From Acanthaster planci (lineage: Eukaryota > Echinodermata > Asteroidea > Valvatida > Acanthasteridae), in the NCBI RefSeq assembly GCF_001949145.1, contig NW_019091368.1, forward strand, positions 620,029 to 684,028: DNA of 64,000 bases, in the 5' to 3' direction. How positions within the stretch are numbered: position 1 is the stretch's first letter; every line of letters begins with the position of its first letter. A model generated the notes under the pieces. The model made no database searches. It was given only the letters and a program-made list of their open reading frames with translations, and had not been told where the DNA came from. The position numbers were made by a program, and so were the translations under genes. Of this stretch, positions 1 to 12,744 are shown in pieces.

Positions 1-930
1 GTTTGAAAGATTTCATTCTTGCTTGTCGTACAAGCTCCAAGCCAACCAGCTTTACCATCACTGTACAGTTTGCAGTGTGCTGGCCCTTTAAGGGAAATGG
101 TTATGGCAAAGTTGTGCTAACTCAATTATGTTTTCCCAAAGCGATCAAATCTTTTTAAAGGAAAAGTAACACATGGAACTTTCACAGAAACATTTAACCT
201 TAAAATGGTGCTCTTAAGGGAGTGCAGCACATTTGGTATTGCATTCAACAACAAAAAGTCGCATATTCGACAATGATTTTAGTTGTTAGTTGGACTGTAA
301 ACAGTAGCCACATTGTGGAGGCATGAAAAATGATATTGATAAGGATATTGCCACATGGAGATCTGCCAGCATTGCTTATAAAATTGGAAAACAAATTAAG
401 CTGATTGGAAATGTTGAAATTGAGAAACAGTCGGAGTGCAGCAGTTTTATCAGGGAAGGAATATGGCAGGCTTGGAAGACAGTGGAAGTCGTTTGTAAGG
501 ACCAGTCCAACATCAACCGTTGAAATTTGAGGTGGGAAAAAAATTGGATGCGCCCATTTTTAACTTGTGATGATATTTACACCTCTCTTGTCAGTGTGAG
601 AGATGCATGATACACATACGATTTGCTATTTGTAACGTTATTGGTCATACTTAGCTGTCTGACACTGTCACCAATGACTGTAGGAATCCAAGATGGCAAC
701 CTCCAAAATGGCAGCCTCCATTGGAAACCCTGGTCTGGATGTAGCTGATCTTGCTTCAGAGTGTATACCTTTGACAAATTATACCAGTACATGTTCATAG
801 TTACATTCTCTTTTCCATTCAGTGATGCATAATAGAACAAGTTTTAAGAGCAGCACGTGAAAATCTACAATTTTCTTGATGTTTTACATTGACGTAATGA
901 GCAAGATTAATATCATGTGCACTTATTCAC

Positions 931-1211
931 GAGGGCGTAGGCTAGATGCAGGGGGTGTGGACGCACCCTCCCCCCACACCAGCAAAAGGGAGTTCTGCTT
1001 TAGGTGTCCATATTTTTATTATTTAAACCAAACAGCAGCATGTCATTTTGTCAAGGTGAAAGTATGTGGGTTTTTGATACGAGATGACCGAAAAGTAAAA
1101 CAGCAAATCTGCTTTTCTCATGTGCACTTGCCTTTCTTGTTTAAATGCTGGAAGTTGGAGTTCCGTTTTCTTGAAAATTGTAGCCCCCCGGCCAAACCAG
1201 CCTATGCCCCT
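931..1211. mobile_element. MITE-like element with imperfect terminal inverted repeats
   Basis: The left end (931-948, containing GGGCGTAGGCT) and the reverse complement of the right end (about 1192-1211, containing GGGCATAGGCT) match imperfectly. G- or C-rich tracts lie just inside both ends. The interior is AT-rich and has no convincing coding capacity. This is the shape of a short non-autonomous DNA transposon. I see no clear target-site duplication, so the exact ends are approximate. Confidence 0.45.
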
Positions 1212-3490
1212 AATTCATATTGCAGATAGTGAGTTTCAAGTGATGTCAACTAACATGTACCACACAAACTGTCCACCTACATGTACATCCAGCATGTTAA
1301 TCCATATCCATTTGCTTTCAAAACCCTAATGTTAACTCCAAGCTTCCCTAAATAGATTAACTTGTATATTCCATGGTTTTTTTTTTCTTTTAAAAGTTGC
1401 AATTATTTTTTTGTCTTTGAGATTCTGCTAGGATCAAAATGTCAGGCCCTCAAACTTTAAAAATTTGTTTTTCTACCAAGTAGTTATACTGTGCTACCGG
1501 TAGTTCTCTGCAGAGGACTTGCTCAACTCATCTCTAAGATGCCCCTTCAGGATCTTTCATATATCAAGTTTTAACATACATGTATACTTCACAAATTATC
1601 TGTGAGGCAAAAGAGCTTAGTGCTGGAAATGTGACTTCCTTGTGAAAAACCGTTAATGCGTGCGCAAATAAATTCAAGCTAGGGTACGAGCACGTAACTT
1701 AATTTCAAGCATGGACAATGTTGTTAGTGCCAAAAAAATTGGGGCTGGTCGGACACATTTTGTTCATGCAAACATGTGTACACATGAACTCGTACAATGT
1801 AGCTCTGTCAGAGACCTGGTTCACATACAAGGCATGTACATGTACACCACATGTACATGTATGTCTTACCAAAGGAGCAGAAGCCTGCTTACATGCACAC
1901 TCTTGGATATAGAGGGTGCCTACTGGTGTAAGCCTAAAAATTTCAAGAGGAATTATGGGTAATGAAATTTCTGAAATATCAACAGTAGTCTGCTTTCCTG
2001 GATGAGTGCACACGGTACATACATGTAGGCCAGTGAGTACAAGTGAATAGCAACATGACTTTGTAAATGAGTAGGCCTAGAGGGGACGGTCTAGCTACAT
2101 GTACTTCTGAGATCTAATTGGTTGGCACTCTTCCTTCATTGCGTATGCGTCTTATTCTGATTGGCCATGATCTGATGTATAGAGGCTCAGAATGCTTACT
2201 CACAAGTGAATATTTTGCTTTTGACAATCAGACTTATTGCAAGAGATAGATATTCATTCTGGTGACCATAGTAGGGCTGTCACGGATCATTTGCAGCAGC
2301 ATTGGCATTGTATTGTACAAAATCCCAACCCAATGCTTTCCGCCATTGGTGAAAGGGGGCCATCAGTGCTATCAACTAAAATGTTGCTAGCAGGGTTTCC
2401 GCTCCTCGGCCAACAGCAAGGAGCTTATCTTGGGTACATGTACTGTGCTTGTTTCACAGAACGAAATGAAACAAACCGTTGTGCAATTGGGCGGCAGTCT
2501 GACACAACTCACAGATTAGACGCTTTTGCAGATTAAGAATTTAAATGGCATCAGCATAAAAATGTTACCACGACATCAAAAATCGGCAAATCATTTCAAC
2601 CAGAGGTTTTTAATTGACATGGAAAGATGGGCATTTTCCACCAACGTACGCAATACCAGTCTTTGAGAACAGAAGAAAACAGTCCCCATCAAAATTAGTA
2701 CCGTACTTTACAGCACCTCTTTTTCATGGTTACAGTTTTCAAGAACAAAAGTTGAGAAGATTCTCTTACAGGATTCCTGGGTTGGGATTAAAACTCCGGC
2801 CCCCTGCTTACTAATGCAAGTAATTGCGCATGGAAGACTGTGAGTCCACTGACTAAAGTGATCTTTGATTTCATGAGTGATTTCTAATCAAAAACATCCC
2901 CAAACCCCAGAAGTTCCTCCTGTGTGATTTGACATCACTGATTGGTGGCAAGTTTATCTGGTTTATACAAACTGAGCATCTTGGACCTGCAGTTGGGCAG
3001 TGGAACCGCAAATTGCAACATCTCCCCCAGGTACGCAAGCTTTGTGGTCAGGACGGTACCGGTAAACGTTTAACAGCAGCAAGATTTTCACCCTGTGTGG
3101 GGGGGGGAAGGGAAGAGGGTGGCCAGCCCCTGCTTGTGATGCAGCCCAGCTAATTTCCTGGTTTATGAATACATGGACCTCAGCTAGCCGATCTGTGTGA
3201 TTGGTCGTCACTCCTGGCAAGTGGGGAGAGGAGAACTGCTCATGTCTTCTGAATGTTCTCCGACTCCAGCGAACAAGTGTGGTTTGTGATCACTACAGCG
3301 TCCAAGGAATTATTCAGAATCCCCTTTGCTTGGCCTTTCATTGGCAGAACTTTTGCGACAGTATCCTCCACTGTACATTCCAGGAACTCTTATTATGGAT
3401 CTCCCCCAAACTGTAAAAATGCCACACTCAACCTGTTGTAATTTGTGCTCTTTTTTTCCACTCACTTACTTGTCGCTTTTACTTCATTGG

Positions 3491-3576
3491 CTGATGTTCG
3501 TCAGCTGTTTGCTGATTGGTAGAGAATGGGCAACTGATGTTCGTCAGCTGTTTGCTGATTGGTGGAGAATGGGCAA
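3491..3576. repeat. 43-bp tandem duplication
   Basis: A 43-bp unit is present twice head to tail (3491-3533 and 3534-3576), with a single visible difference (A to G at the 31st position). Each unit contains TTCGTCAGCTGTTTGCTGAT. The near identity points to a recent local duplication. Confidence 0.9.
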
Positions 3577-5958
3577 CAAATACATTAATGTCAACAAATA
3601 CAGAGAAGCTGATAAGTTGTGGTATGGTACACTGTTCATGCATATGCATACAAATTCATCTCTCAATGTGTCCCTCCTTAGAAAGCCCCTCCCCCCAAAA
3701 AAAGAAAAAGAACTTCTTGTGCTTCCTGTTACATGACTTCTGAAAAATGGGCAGGTACTTGTACATTTTTTGCCTTTACTGATTCAGTTTGCGGCTAAGT
3801 TCTGACTGGGTAAGACAGCAAAGCATTTATTTCAAATAAAATGAGCAATTTACTTTTAAGTGATACTAGTTATGTGCATAACTAAGTTTGTTGAACCTTC
3901 TTGCACTACATTCAAACTACAATAGACACATTTTCCTTATTTCTAAGTTCACATTTTCCCAAATGTTACCTCCTGAAAGGTCCCACCGGCAAAAATAGGG
4001 TACATGTACATGTAGGTCAGTAAACAGGAAGCATTCCGTTTTTTGGGCAAACTGTTCACCTACTGGTAGAGCACAGAACATGTATTACATGTACATTCCA
4101 ATATACATAGTTTAAACACTTCTTTCTGAAACTCAGCATTTCCCAGATGATTACCTTAAGGATATTCAACAAATCGGCTTGGCTTCTCCCTCCCATTTTT
4201 TCCGCGTTACCCAGCCCTGTAAAGGGGTTGTACATACTGATAGCTTGGCTTACGGGAAGCATGTTACTGTACCTTCATGTAGGGCCTGTGCAAAGAATGA
4301 ATTTTTGTGTTAACTACCGGTACTAGACTGATCCAGTAAGCCACACGCCCACTTGTTCTCCCGTAGGCACTTATATATGCTTTCCTCCACTGCCTCAGGT
4401 TTCAGCTGTGCGCATCATACTTTTGTGCGCACATGTCGGACATACACTGTACATGTAAATAAATCACAGCTGTGATTGGTCAGGAAACAATGGGAGGGGG
4501 CTTAATGGATCGGTCTCCTTGAATGCGTGTTGTTGAGTTCCAAGCACATTGCCTGATGTTGTCGTTCCTCACTTATTTTGTTGGGTTAAGGTAGCGGGGA
4601 TGTTTAATCAAAGTAAAGCCGGCGTTAAATCCTGCACCTGCAAATGTAGTTCATATCCATGCATTTTATAAGGTGATTCGTCTCAACCTAATCACCTTTT
4701 TGAAGTTATACAATTCCCTCTTTCTCCTCCTTTCATTCTTTTTTTCACAAGAATTCTCCAGACCTGTTTTAGAAAGTTGTACATTAACTTGAAAGTTGGT
4801 ATGAACATCAGCTCTGATCACGAGATTTGCCTACAGGCTTAAAGTCATGATGACATCATCAGATGTCAAATTGCAAGCAATTGGACTGTAATATCTTAAA
4901 TCACATTTTCAGTTAATTTTTTTTTTCATTTTAAATTAAAGCAACAATACAGGTTCCAGTTTTCTTGAAGTCGTGGTTGCAAGACATCCTTAGCGATGCA
5001 ATGTTTGAGCACCCAAGGTCGTTAGACTGTGGTGTGGATGCCTTGTACATATGTACACAAGGCCACAAAGGGTGCCTTGGGAATCTTGCATTGCAAAAGT
5101 GCATGACTTATATCCATAATGGAGCAACAGGTCACGAGAATAATAGTGCTGGTGAACTGTGGGGAAATCATGTTTTAGTAAGTTAAGCTGACTAGTCAGG
5201 GTATGTTACTGAAGCTGTTGCATGAGGCGTGCATTCCCATGGCCCCAGCTGGCCAGTGCCACCCGTGCAACCTTTGCCACCAGGCTGACGTACCAGTCAC
5301 TGATCAAAAACAGTCACTAGAGCGACAACTACAAAGCAGGTGCGGTTCTAGAGCCAGTTTTTGGTGTGGCTAGACCCTTCGCACGCGCCGTCACCTTTTT
5401 CTTTCTCACTACTGCTCTTGCACACACAAAAAAAAAAATCGAAAAAAACCTATTGCAGTTTCGGGGGCTAAACAATCCCCAGCCCTCCTCCCCTCGTAGA
5501 ACGCACCTGTCACCAAGACTTCATTTGGAATCATGAACGATATGAACTTCCATTCAACGATGTTAAGTCTCCAGTAAGAAGTCTTGATCAGAGTGGGACT
5601 GGTGACGTCACGAAATAGTCAAGCGCCCTCTGGCAGCAGGTTAAAACCGTTGGAAATGCATTTTCAGTTGATGTGTGTGGTGTCATTGGCTGTAATAGGA
5701 TGGCCTTAATCCAGGTAATTCTGGAAGTTACAATGGAGCAAAGACCTTTAATGGCTAAAAAAAATTACCCGAAAACCAACCGTGAAAGATGTAGTATTAA
5801 TTTGTCCTTTAAATGATCAATAAATAAATCAACAAATAAATAGATCAAGTAAATAAATATAGGTTAAAAGATGAACTCAAAGATATAAATTTACCAGTAG
5901 GTTCCTTACAGTGACGTCATTATGATGTCATCAGGTTCCAAATAACAAGCAATTCAAC

Positions 5959-6019
5959 ATTAACCCTAACCCTCCTCAGTCCTCCAACAGGTGAAGGATT
6001 GAGGAGGGTTAGGGTTAAT
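5959..6019. repeat. Inverted repeat with telomere-like arms
   Basis: The left arm begins ATTAACCCTAACCCTCCTCA and the right arm ends with its near-exact complement, TGAGGAGGGTTAGGGTTAAT apart from one base. Arms of about 27 bp flank a short spacer near AACAGG. It would form a strong hairpin. The arm ends carry CCCTAACCCT/AGGGTTAGGG, like two telomere units in opposite orientation. Confidence 0.85.
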
Positions 6020-6852
6020 ATTTTTAATCTTAAAAAACGTTAATCGTGACAGACCTTGTCCTGTACGTTTGTTGTGCATACATGGTGTACACTGAATATC
6101 TTACCTTTATTATTAGTGCCTTTTAATATGAAATTGTTGAGAGATGTGAACTTTTTTTTAACAATATCAGACTCCGGCTAAAATATGCATTTTGATTTTC
6201 TGCAAAGCTGTGGCGTTACTTGATGAATAGACAAGTCAATGTGTGCATCCACGCAAAAGCAAACAAAATATTTCAGAAGAAACTCTGAAGTGAACTATTT
6301 TCCTTCATTACAATCTTACTTATCTCAAATGAATGAAACTAAAGTTGAAGAAGTTTCTGCCCAGTCACCCAGCATTTGTTCATCACACTCAAGTTTATTT
6401 TGCAACCCATGCAAGAATTAGTTTTCACCTCCCCTTTTTTTTCCCAGAGGGGTTCAGCACACTCTTCCACCTTTCAGTCATTGTTTCCCAATGATAGACC
6501 GCTGTGAATTTGAGGTTCATGTACCATCAGTACAAAACTGCCTCTGTGACATCCTGTAGAGTATTTGAATGTACCCGGTATGACATTTCAAGAGAATGGT
6601 GTACATGCCTTTTTCACTCAAGTGACTAAATGTAAACAATACCACCACGTGTGGACCGCCTTGGCCACCGTGATCGCATGTATTCCTATGGGCAGCTTCA
6701 ACCACACGCAAGCGCACGTACGAATGTTGCATGCTTGACTAATTTATCTTAAATAAGTACAGATAGATTACTATCACAACACTATGCACTCACTACCATC
6801 ACAACACATCATAGGTCCAGCACGATCGTGACATCACAGGAAAAAGGTCTAT

Positions 6853-6870
6853 ATACACGTGCACGTGTAT
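6853..6870. promoter_or_regulatory. Perfect 18-bp palindrome with two abutting CACGTG E-boxes
   Basis: ATACACGTGCACGTGTAT is its own reverse complement and contains CACGTG twice. CACGTG is the canonical E-box bound by MYC/MAX/USF-type bHLH factors. Function here is inference only, since no promoter or gene is recognisable nearby. Confidence 0.35.
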
Positions 6871-9800
6871 CACAATGTTTGCACGATGATGTACTGTACG
6901 TGTACATGTAATGGTACCGGTACGGTAGACATAATTGAAAAACTGGAAGGGTGGATGACAAAAAAAGGGGTGTGGTCACCAGAGGCAGAACGGGGGGGGG
7001 GGCAGATGGAGGGGCAAGAGGCCAGTCTGTGTTTCTTCCTACCTCCCTTCCCCTGACTTTTTTGACTGATGAGCATGCCCCTTCCTACTCTTAGCACGTC
7101 TTATTTATAAGAGGACGGGACTTAATGGATCGGTGAATGGATCAATGGCCAATGCCTGAAGGCTTCACAATTGCCCCCTCCCACTCTGAAAATTGTTCCA
7201 TCCCCATTAGGTATGGTGATATTGGAGAAAGTACAGAGGGACAGATTTTCCAATCCGTCTGTGCCTTCAAAGGGTTGACACTCGACACAGTTAATGCTTT
7301 TGACCGCTAAACTCACTGTTGAATTTTGTACCCTTCCGTGATGAATTCCAACATCCTCCAGTGGTAGGGAGAGATCTGATTAGGAGCTTGTTGTGCAAAC
7401 TGGGCACTAGCTCTGCCTTCACATGTATGGAATTTCCCTATTGTCGTAACACCCACCACTTTAGATTCTGAGGGGAAAAAAAAAAACGGATGTGCGTGTA
7501 CAGTAAGGTTAAATACCAGTACAAACCATTACTTGTTATAGTATGGATCAGCGTGGTGAACTGCTTCCATTTTGCCAAGTGTCTACTACAATGTACATCA
7601 CAACAGTTATCCAATAGTTAATGACTTGAGTTACATGTACGTGTATCAAAGGGGGCACAAGTGTGCACTCATCTTTATTCAAGGGCACTGGAAGCAAATT
7701 CACCGTGGTATGCAGACTGTGTACGCAGACTGTGTACGCGTACGTCAACATTTCAAATAGGGGCTCACCCAAGGGGAGGGGAGACATGGACTTGGGCGGG
7801 AGGGGAAGAGAGGGGCTTGCAACAGGGACACCAAACATGTCACACTTTTGGACTGTATATTTATGGAATGATCATGCTGAAAATACCCCTTTGCTGGAGG
7901 GATAGGCCTACATTTTACTTCGTCAGTACACCCTTCAGTGCATCTCACCCAGCAGTAATCTTGACAATTAGCAACCCTGCGTTGCGCATGCTACCTGTAC
8001 TAACACCATACCTTGACGACTGGAACTAGATTGAATTTGAATCCAGTGCTCCTGTCGAAAATATCAGATAGATTTTGTGGTAAATTAGGGGGGGAAAAAA
8101 GCATCTTTGGAGCACACCGGTAGTTCAGCATGTTGGTAATGCATGGAAGATGAAGTCACTACAATATGAAAAGGTCCCATAGTGTGGTCATTAATAGGTA
8201 AACATGTCATGCATCTGGTAAGCATCAAGGTAACAGTCATGACCTTTGAAAAATCCCAGTTCCGAACAAGGACTTCAAACTTTTACTGCCACCGACTCGA
8301 TCTGCAAACTTCTACCATTTCCATCAATCTGTTCTAAGGTTGTCTTTTGATCATCAGTCTGTCCAGAAGGTCTAAAAATTTCTGTTCCAGACTTTGACGC
8401 CAGACGCTGTGTCTGATAGCAGGTGCAGATGAATATTGGCCATTAGCAGGGTTCCAGGTAGTAAACTTTAAGTAGTAGCCCGTGTTTCAGCTAACTGCAC
8501 ATTTATGGAACTGCCTTAATTTTTAAGAAGCGTCAAAAACAACTTGCTTTGTTCAGACCAGTTGCGCAGGCATAATATTGCAAATGTTTGTAAACATGTA
8601 CCGTTTAGCGACAGTAGCAACTGATAGCCAGAAGAGAAAATATTGGAGCAGTTTAGAGTTGTTGTGACTGGGTGTTACCAGCTACTTTTTTTTTCATTTC
8701 CATGCCGCCAGAATGTTTTGCCAGTGTCTTTTCATTCACTCATGAGGAGAACGGTAGAAATATTATTTCCCAAATCTGCAGGTCAGTCCAGGAAATTTCC
8801 TCATAAATTTCTGGCTAAGATCCAAATACATTTACATATCCAGACTTTTTTCCCCTTGATTTGTTAAACTCAGCCCCAGGTCATCTTTGGAGATGAAGCT
8901 ATAGAGGGGGCTATGTAATACACATCACAATTGGTACATGTACTGCCAAGTGTCTGATGACTCCATTGGTACAGTAAAAGAAAGGAGATACTCCTCAGCT
9001 TTATGGAGATACCGCACTTTATCATTTGGTATGCTCAAGGAACTATTAGTGGATACCAACCGCAAGGTGTCTATTTCTGATTAGTGTTCATACCCCCATA
9101 CATATGCAGGCCAGGATCAGGTCCCTGGTTCTAATGGAGGGACCCCCCCCCCAGTTTGACTTTGACATTGATCACATTCCGATGACTGGGAATGCCCCAG
9201 CGAGTTCTCTTGGAGTTGTTGTGGAACTTACTGGCTTGACATGTGAACATTTCACATTGGTTATCTGAAAAAAAAAATGTTTACCTAAGGATAGGATTTT
9301 TTTAACTAGGACAGGCCCTGAAACCATTTGGTTATGGTTTGACAAATGGACACGAAGCAATAAAATGGGGCAAGAGGTACATGTAGATTGAATTCCCATT
9401 CCTTCCTGCTAAACACTTGGGGTGTACAGCAAGAGTGTGGAAACAGTGACTCAGACAATGCATAATTATCCGAGTTGTTAAATTTCATTCACTGTCAAAG
9501 TCTCCCCACAATTTTTTTTTTTATTTTTATTATATTTGTTTTTGGTTTTTTTTTTTTTGGGGGGGATAGGTTTTGTTTCTGTTGAGTCGTGGTGTCTCCC
9601 AGACCGGTCCATTTCATTCTCCACACATGACTGCATTTATTTGTTTACAGTTCCCAAGCACACTTCATTTTCGGTGTTGTGTGATACCAGTAAGTTTTTT
9701 TAATAAATGCACGTATATTTGCAACAAGAAAAAAAAAAAAAAAGCCTTTGCATTTGATGACTGTTTTGATTGCCTCATGTACATCATACCTGTACTGCAT

Positions 9801-10860
9801 GTTGCCAAATGTTGCCTTTGAATGAGCATCACTTATTGGTAAGTGCAAAGTAATCTCAGTCTAGACGATTTTACCATTAATAATATGACTTTTTATAGCT
9901 TTGTCTGTCGGAGCCTGGTCATCTGATTCTACCAGAACAGTAGAGGCATGGAGTAGATTGCCATTTCAGATCTATACCTGACTTTCCTCTTCTAATTGGC
10001 TTGAAAATACCTAGAAATGCTTACTGCAGCACAGCCGTATTTGACATGAGGGAGGGAGGGACCAAAAGTTTAGCAATGTTGATGTGGTTTTTCTTTTTAT
10101 ACAGAATTGGAAGCACAGCAGTGCTTTTTTTTTTTGAGAAACAGTCATGACAGCTGCCAGGAAAAAGTTAACGGCAAAGAAATTCAAAATTTGTCTCGAA
10201 CATTGTTTTGTTATTGTGTAAATCAAGAACTGTAATACTTAATGTGCATTTGTCGTTTTTTTTTTAAAGTATGTACCAGTTTCTGGCCAACTCTCACTTT
10301 TTGCACATATGTACAGTAAGTTGTTTGTTTTGTATGCCGTTGTTTACCACCATTCTATTTCTTACGTGAACTCCTGGGGTTTTTTTTTGCATTGTAAGCT
10401 CACGGTCTGAACCGAAATCCATTACTTGTTAGCATAAGCTACTAATACAAGGGGAAGCTATTTGCTGTGAATTTGAACTTGTACATGTAGTTGAAATCTG
10501 CTGATGGGGATGTAATAAAATGAAAGACGGCTACTCGCCAGTCGTTAGCGAGTGATAACACAATTGGGGCAAGCACATGTTCATATACCATTGGTAAACT
10601 GAGCCGGTCTTTTACCTCAAAAGATCGCACAGGTGTGTGAGACGTACATGTACGTTGTTGACGTGTGTGTGTGTACACGTATATGTGGTGTGCTTAGAGC
10701 ATACGATCATGCACACAGTGAGCAATGGATCCCGGTGGCTATGTGTTTATCACCACCCCTGACCTCATGTGGGATGATAGGCCACTACACGGTGTCAGCC
10801 ACATACATATGTGCACAGCGGAATGTCGGCGTGCCCACATGAAGAAGCAACTCAGCCCAA

Positions 10861-11040
10861 CAGCTATAGTCAGTGCCTGGTTAAGGTAGGCCAGCCAGCC
10901 AGCCAGCCAAAGCTTTTGCATTTGTATGCGCTCGACGAGCTTCAGCGAGCCGGCTGAAGAGAAGACAGTCTGCCCAATGAGGCAAGCCGAATGGGTCAAG
11001 GGTAACCGGTGTCCGACCGACGAGGAAATGAACGCTGTTG
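10861..11040. other. CpG-richer segment of unknown function, exon-like
   Basis: After a short GCCA tandem run (10890-10906) the base composition changes to CpG-rich. On the plus strand one frame stays open from 10926 through a good-looking splice donor (GTTG|GTAAGA at 11040/11041). The reading would include the peptide GNRCPTDEEMNAV. I recognise no domain, and no clear acceptor precedes it. It could be an exon of an unknown transcript, a conserved non-coding element, or chance. Confidence 0.25.
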
Positions 11041-11710
11041 GTAAGAGTCTGTACAGCCTGTATTTTGGAGGATTGAAATCGGGGAATGAAGCTCCTAAGT
11101 GCTGTCATGATGAGATGATTTGTGACCCACGTTTAGCAAGTTCTCATACATATTGATGACACAATTGTTACCCTGCAGATTTTAAAAGAAAAAGCCTTTT
11201 TCCGTTTAAGCTGCTAAATTTTGACAATGCATTAAGTTACATGTACCTTCAGCCAGTTATGGAGGATGATACTCAGTAGTAGACATTTTTCAGTCTGTAT
11301 TTAGCTGTGTGTTGATTTTTTGCTGTTCTTTTTTTATCACAGATTTATTTTTAATTTTGTGGGTTTTAGTTGTCATTATGAACACGATAGACTTGGAATT
11401 GTCCAATTGAAACAGGAGCATTTAAAGTCAGTGTGCCGCAAGATAACGTACTTGGCTCCTTTCAAGTATGAATTTAACTTTAGTATCCTTGGGACGTACT
11501 GTAATATGTATTATTTATATCAGGCTTTATGCACTAAAATAAATCTGTGTATTGTGCGGTTATTGGAATGATTATTTTTGAATTTGAATTAACTGAGCTG
11601 GTTCCCTCTCAATTAAGAGCATGTAGCTCCCCATCATTAATATTGAACAGTGTCTGGTGATACCAGAGCTGCATTAAATCAAGTTTACGTCTTATCGTGT
11701 GCATGCGTTG

Positions 11711-11935
11711 CCAGTGGCGTAACTAGGGCTAAATGTCGGGGGAGGGGGCACATATTTTTTCGAGGGGGTATTGCGGGAAAATAAGCTGTAGCTGCATAGC
11801 TACATGTATATAAACTCAATGGAGATTATTCATAGATTTCGAATGGGGAAGGGGGAAACAACGGGTGGGGGGTATCCATGGGGAGAGGAGGGGGGCGTAA
11901 ATTTTTTGGGGGGGGATCTTGGAAGCTGAAACAAG
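11711..11935. repeat. G-rich interspersed repeat fragment
   Basis: The stretch begins near AGTGGCGTAACTAGGG and carries several GGGGGAGGGGG-type tracts. Short GGCGTA...GG ends of this type also occur at 931 and near 21727, so a shared repeat family is plausible. I found no matching right-hand inverted end, hence a fragment. Confidence 0.35.
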
Positions 11936-12660
11936 AATTTGGTTCAATGATCCAGGATGCATTTTTGCTTGGACTCAATCATCAGGCTTAGCCTACTGGA
12001 CAGCATACGGTACATGTTCATGTACATGTATGTTGCACTCTCTGTAAAAATCATGCACTCGTCTGTGACTCACGTAATGTCATTTCAGCTTGTGTAGTAT
12101 GCTCGTGTAACCCCTTAAAAGCCATCCAGTACTATTTAATTATATTCCGTTGTCATTGTTCAGTTTTTACCTCATTCTGTTCCAGTTTTGTTCTGAAAAC
12201 TATTACCACGGGACACATCCTTCGTCGTACTGCTAATCTTAAGAACCGCATACTTCTACACTACATGTTTTAAACTGATGTGATCGTTGGATGTCTGTCC
12301 CTTTGGGAAGAAAGCTTTGTTCTTCTTGCTGTTCTTGTCTCTGCATGTTAAGCCCCTGCCTTTAATGGCCATCCAGCCTTCGCCTTGGGCTGTTTGGATA
12401 ATTTTTCCTCATTTGCTCGAATTTGTTATGAGGGTGATTGTTGTCAAAGTGCCACATCAGCCAATGGGAAGACAGCTGATGAGGTTTTGGGTGCAGTTTT
12501 TGTCATAGGCAAAGGACATCAATTTGTAGGGTCCGTGAGGTCAAAGAAACTTCCAAACAGCAATGAGGGATGACATACGGTATCTTTGATTCCTTACCCA
12601 GATGGTAATCATTATTTTTCAATAGGTTGGGTAATCTGAGATTTGACCACATAGGTGCGA

Positions 12661-12744
12661 GCCTGCATGCAGAGCCTGTGATATTGTGCATTACTGTTGA
12701 CCGCCTGCATGCAGAGCCTGTGATATTGTGCATTACTGTTGACC
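12661..12744. repeat. 42-bp exact tandem duplication
   Basis: Two identical 42-bp units lie at 12661-12702 and 12703-12744, each starting GCCTGCATGCAGAGCCTGTG. Being 14 codons long, the unit keeps open frames open on both strands, which explains the apparent small ORFs here. Confidence 0.95.

Larger units (their letters stand above)
1..10860. other. Non-coding DNA far upstream of BCL11
   Basis: I see no exon here that has splice sites, codon bias and a recognisable protein together. Short open frames occur on both strands but read as low-complexity or repeat-derived sequence. The stretch is AT-rich, with poly-G/poly-C runs, many TACATGTA palindromes, a MITE-like element near 931-1211, a 43-bp tandem duplication at 3491-3576, a telomere-like hairpin at 5959-6019 and a palindromic double E-box at 6853-6870. 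It is intergenic DNA or part of BCL11 intron 1; the sequence does not decide which. Confidence 0.6.

Noticed and set aside
5620-5640. CTCF-like GCGCCCTCTGG motif
   Set aside because: Compared with the CTCF core it lacks about three central bases, so it does not fit.
4501-7134. Shared 14-mer CTTAATGGATCGGT at 4501 and 7121
   Set aside because: Flanking sequence does not align, so it may be coincidence or too small a repeat remnant to call.
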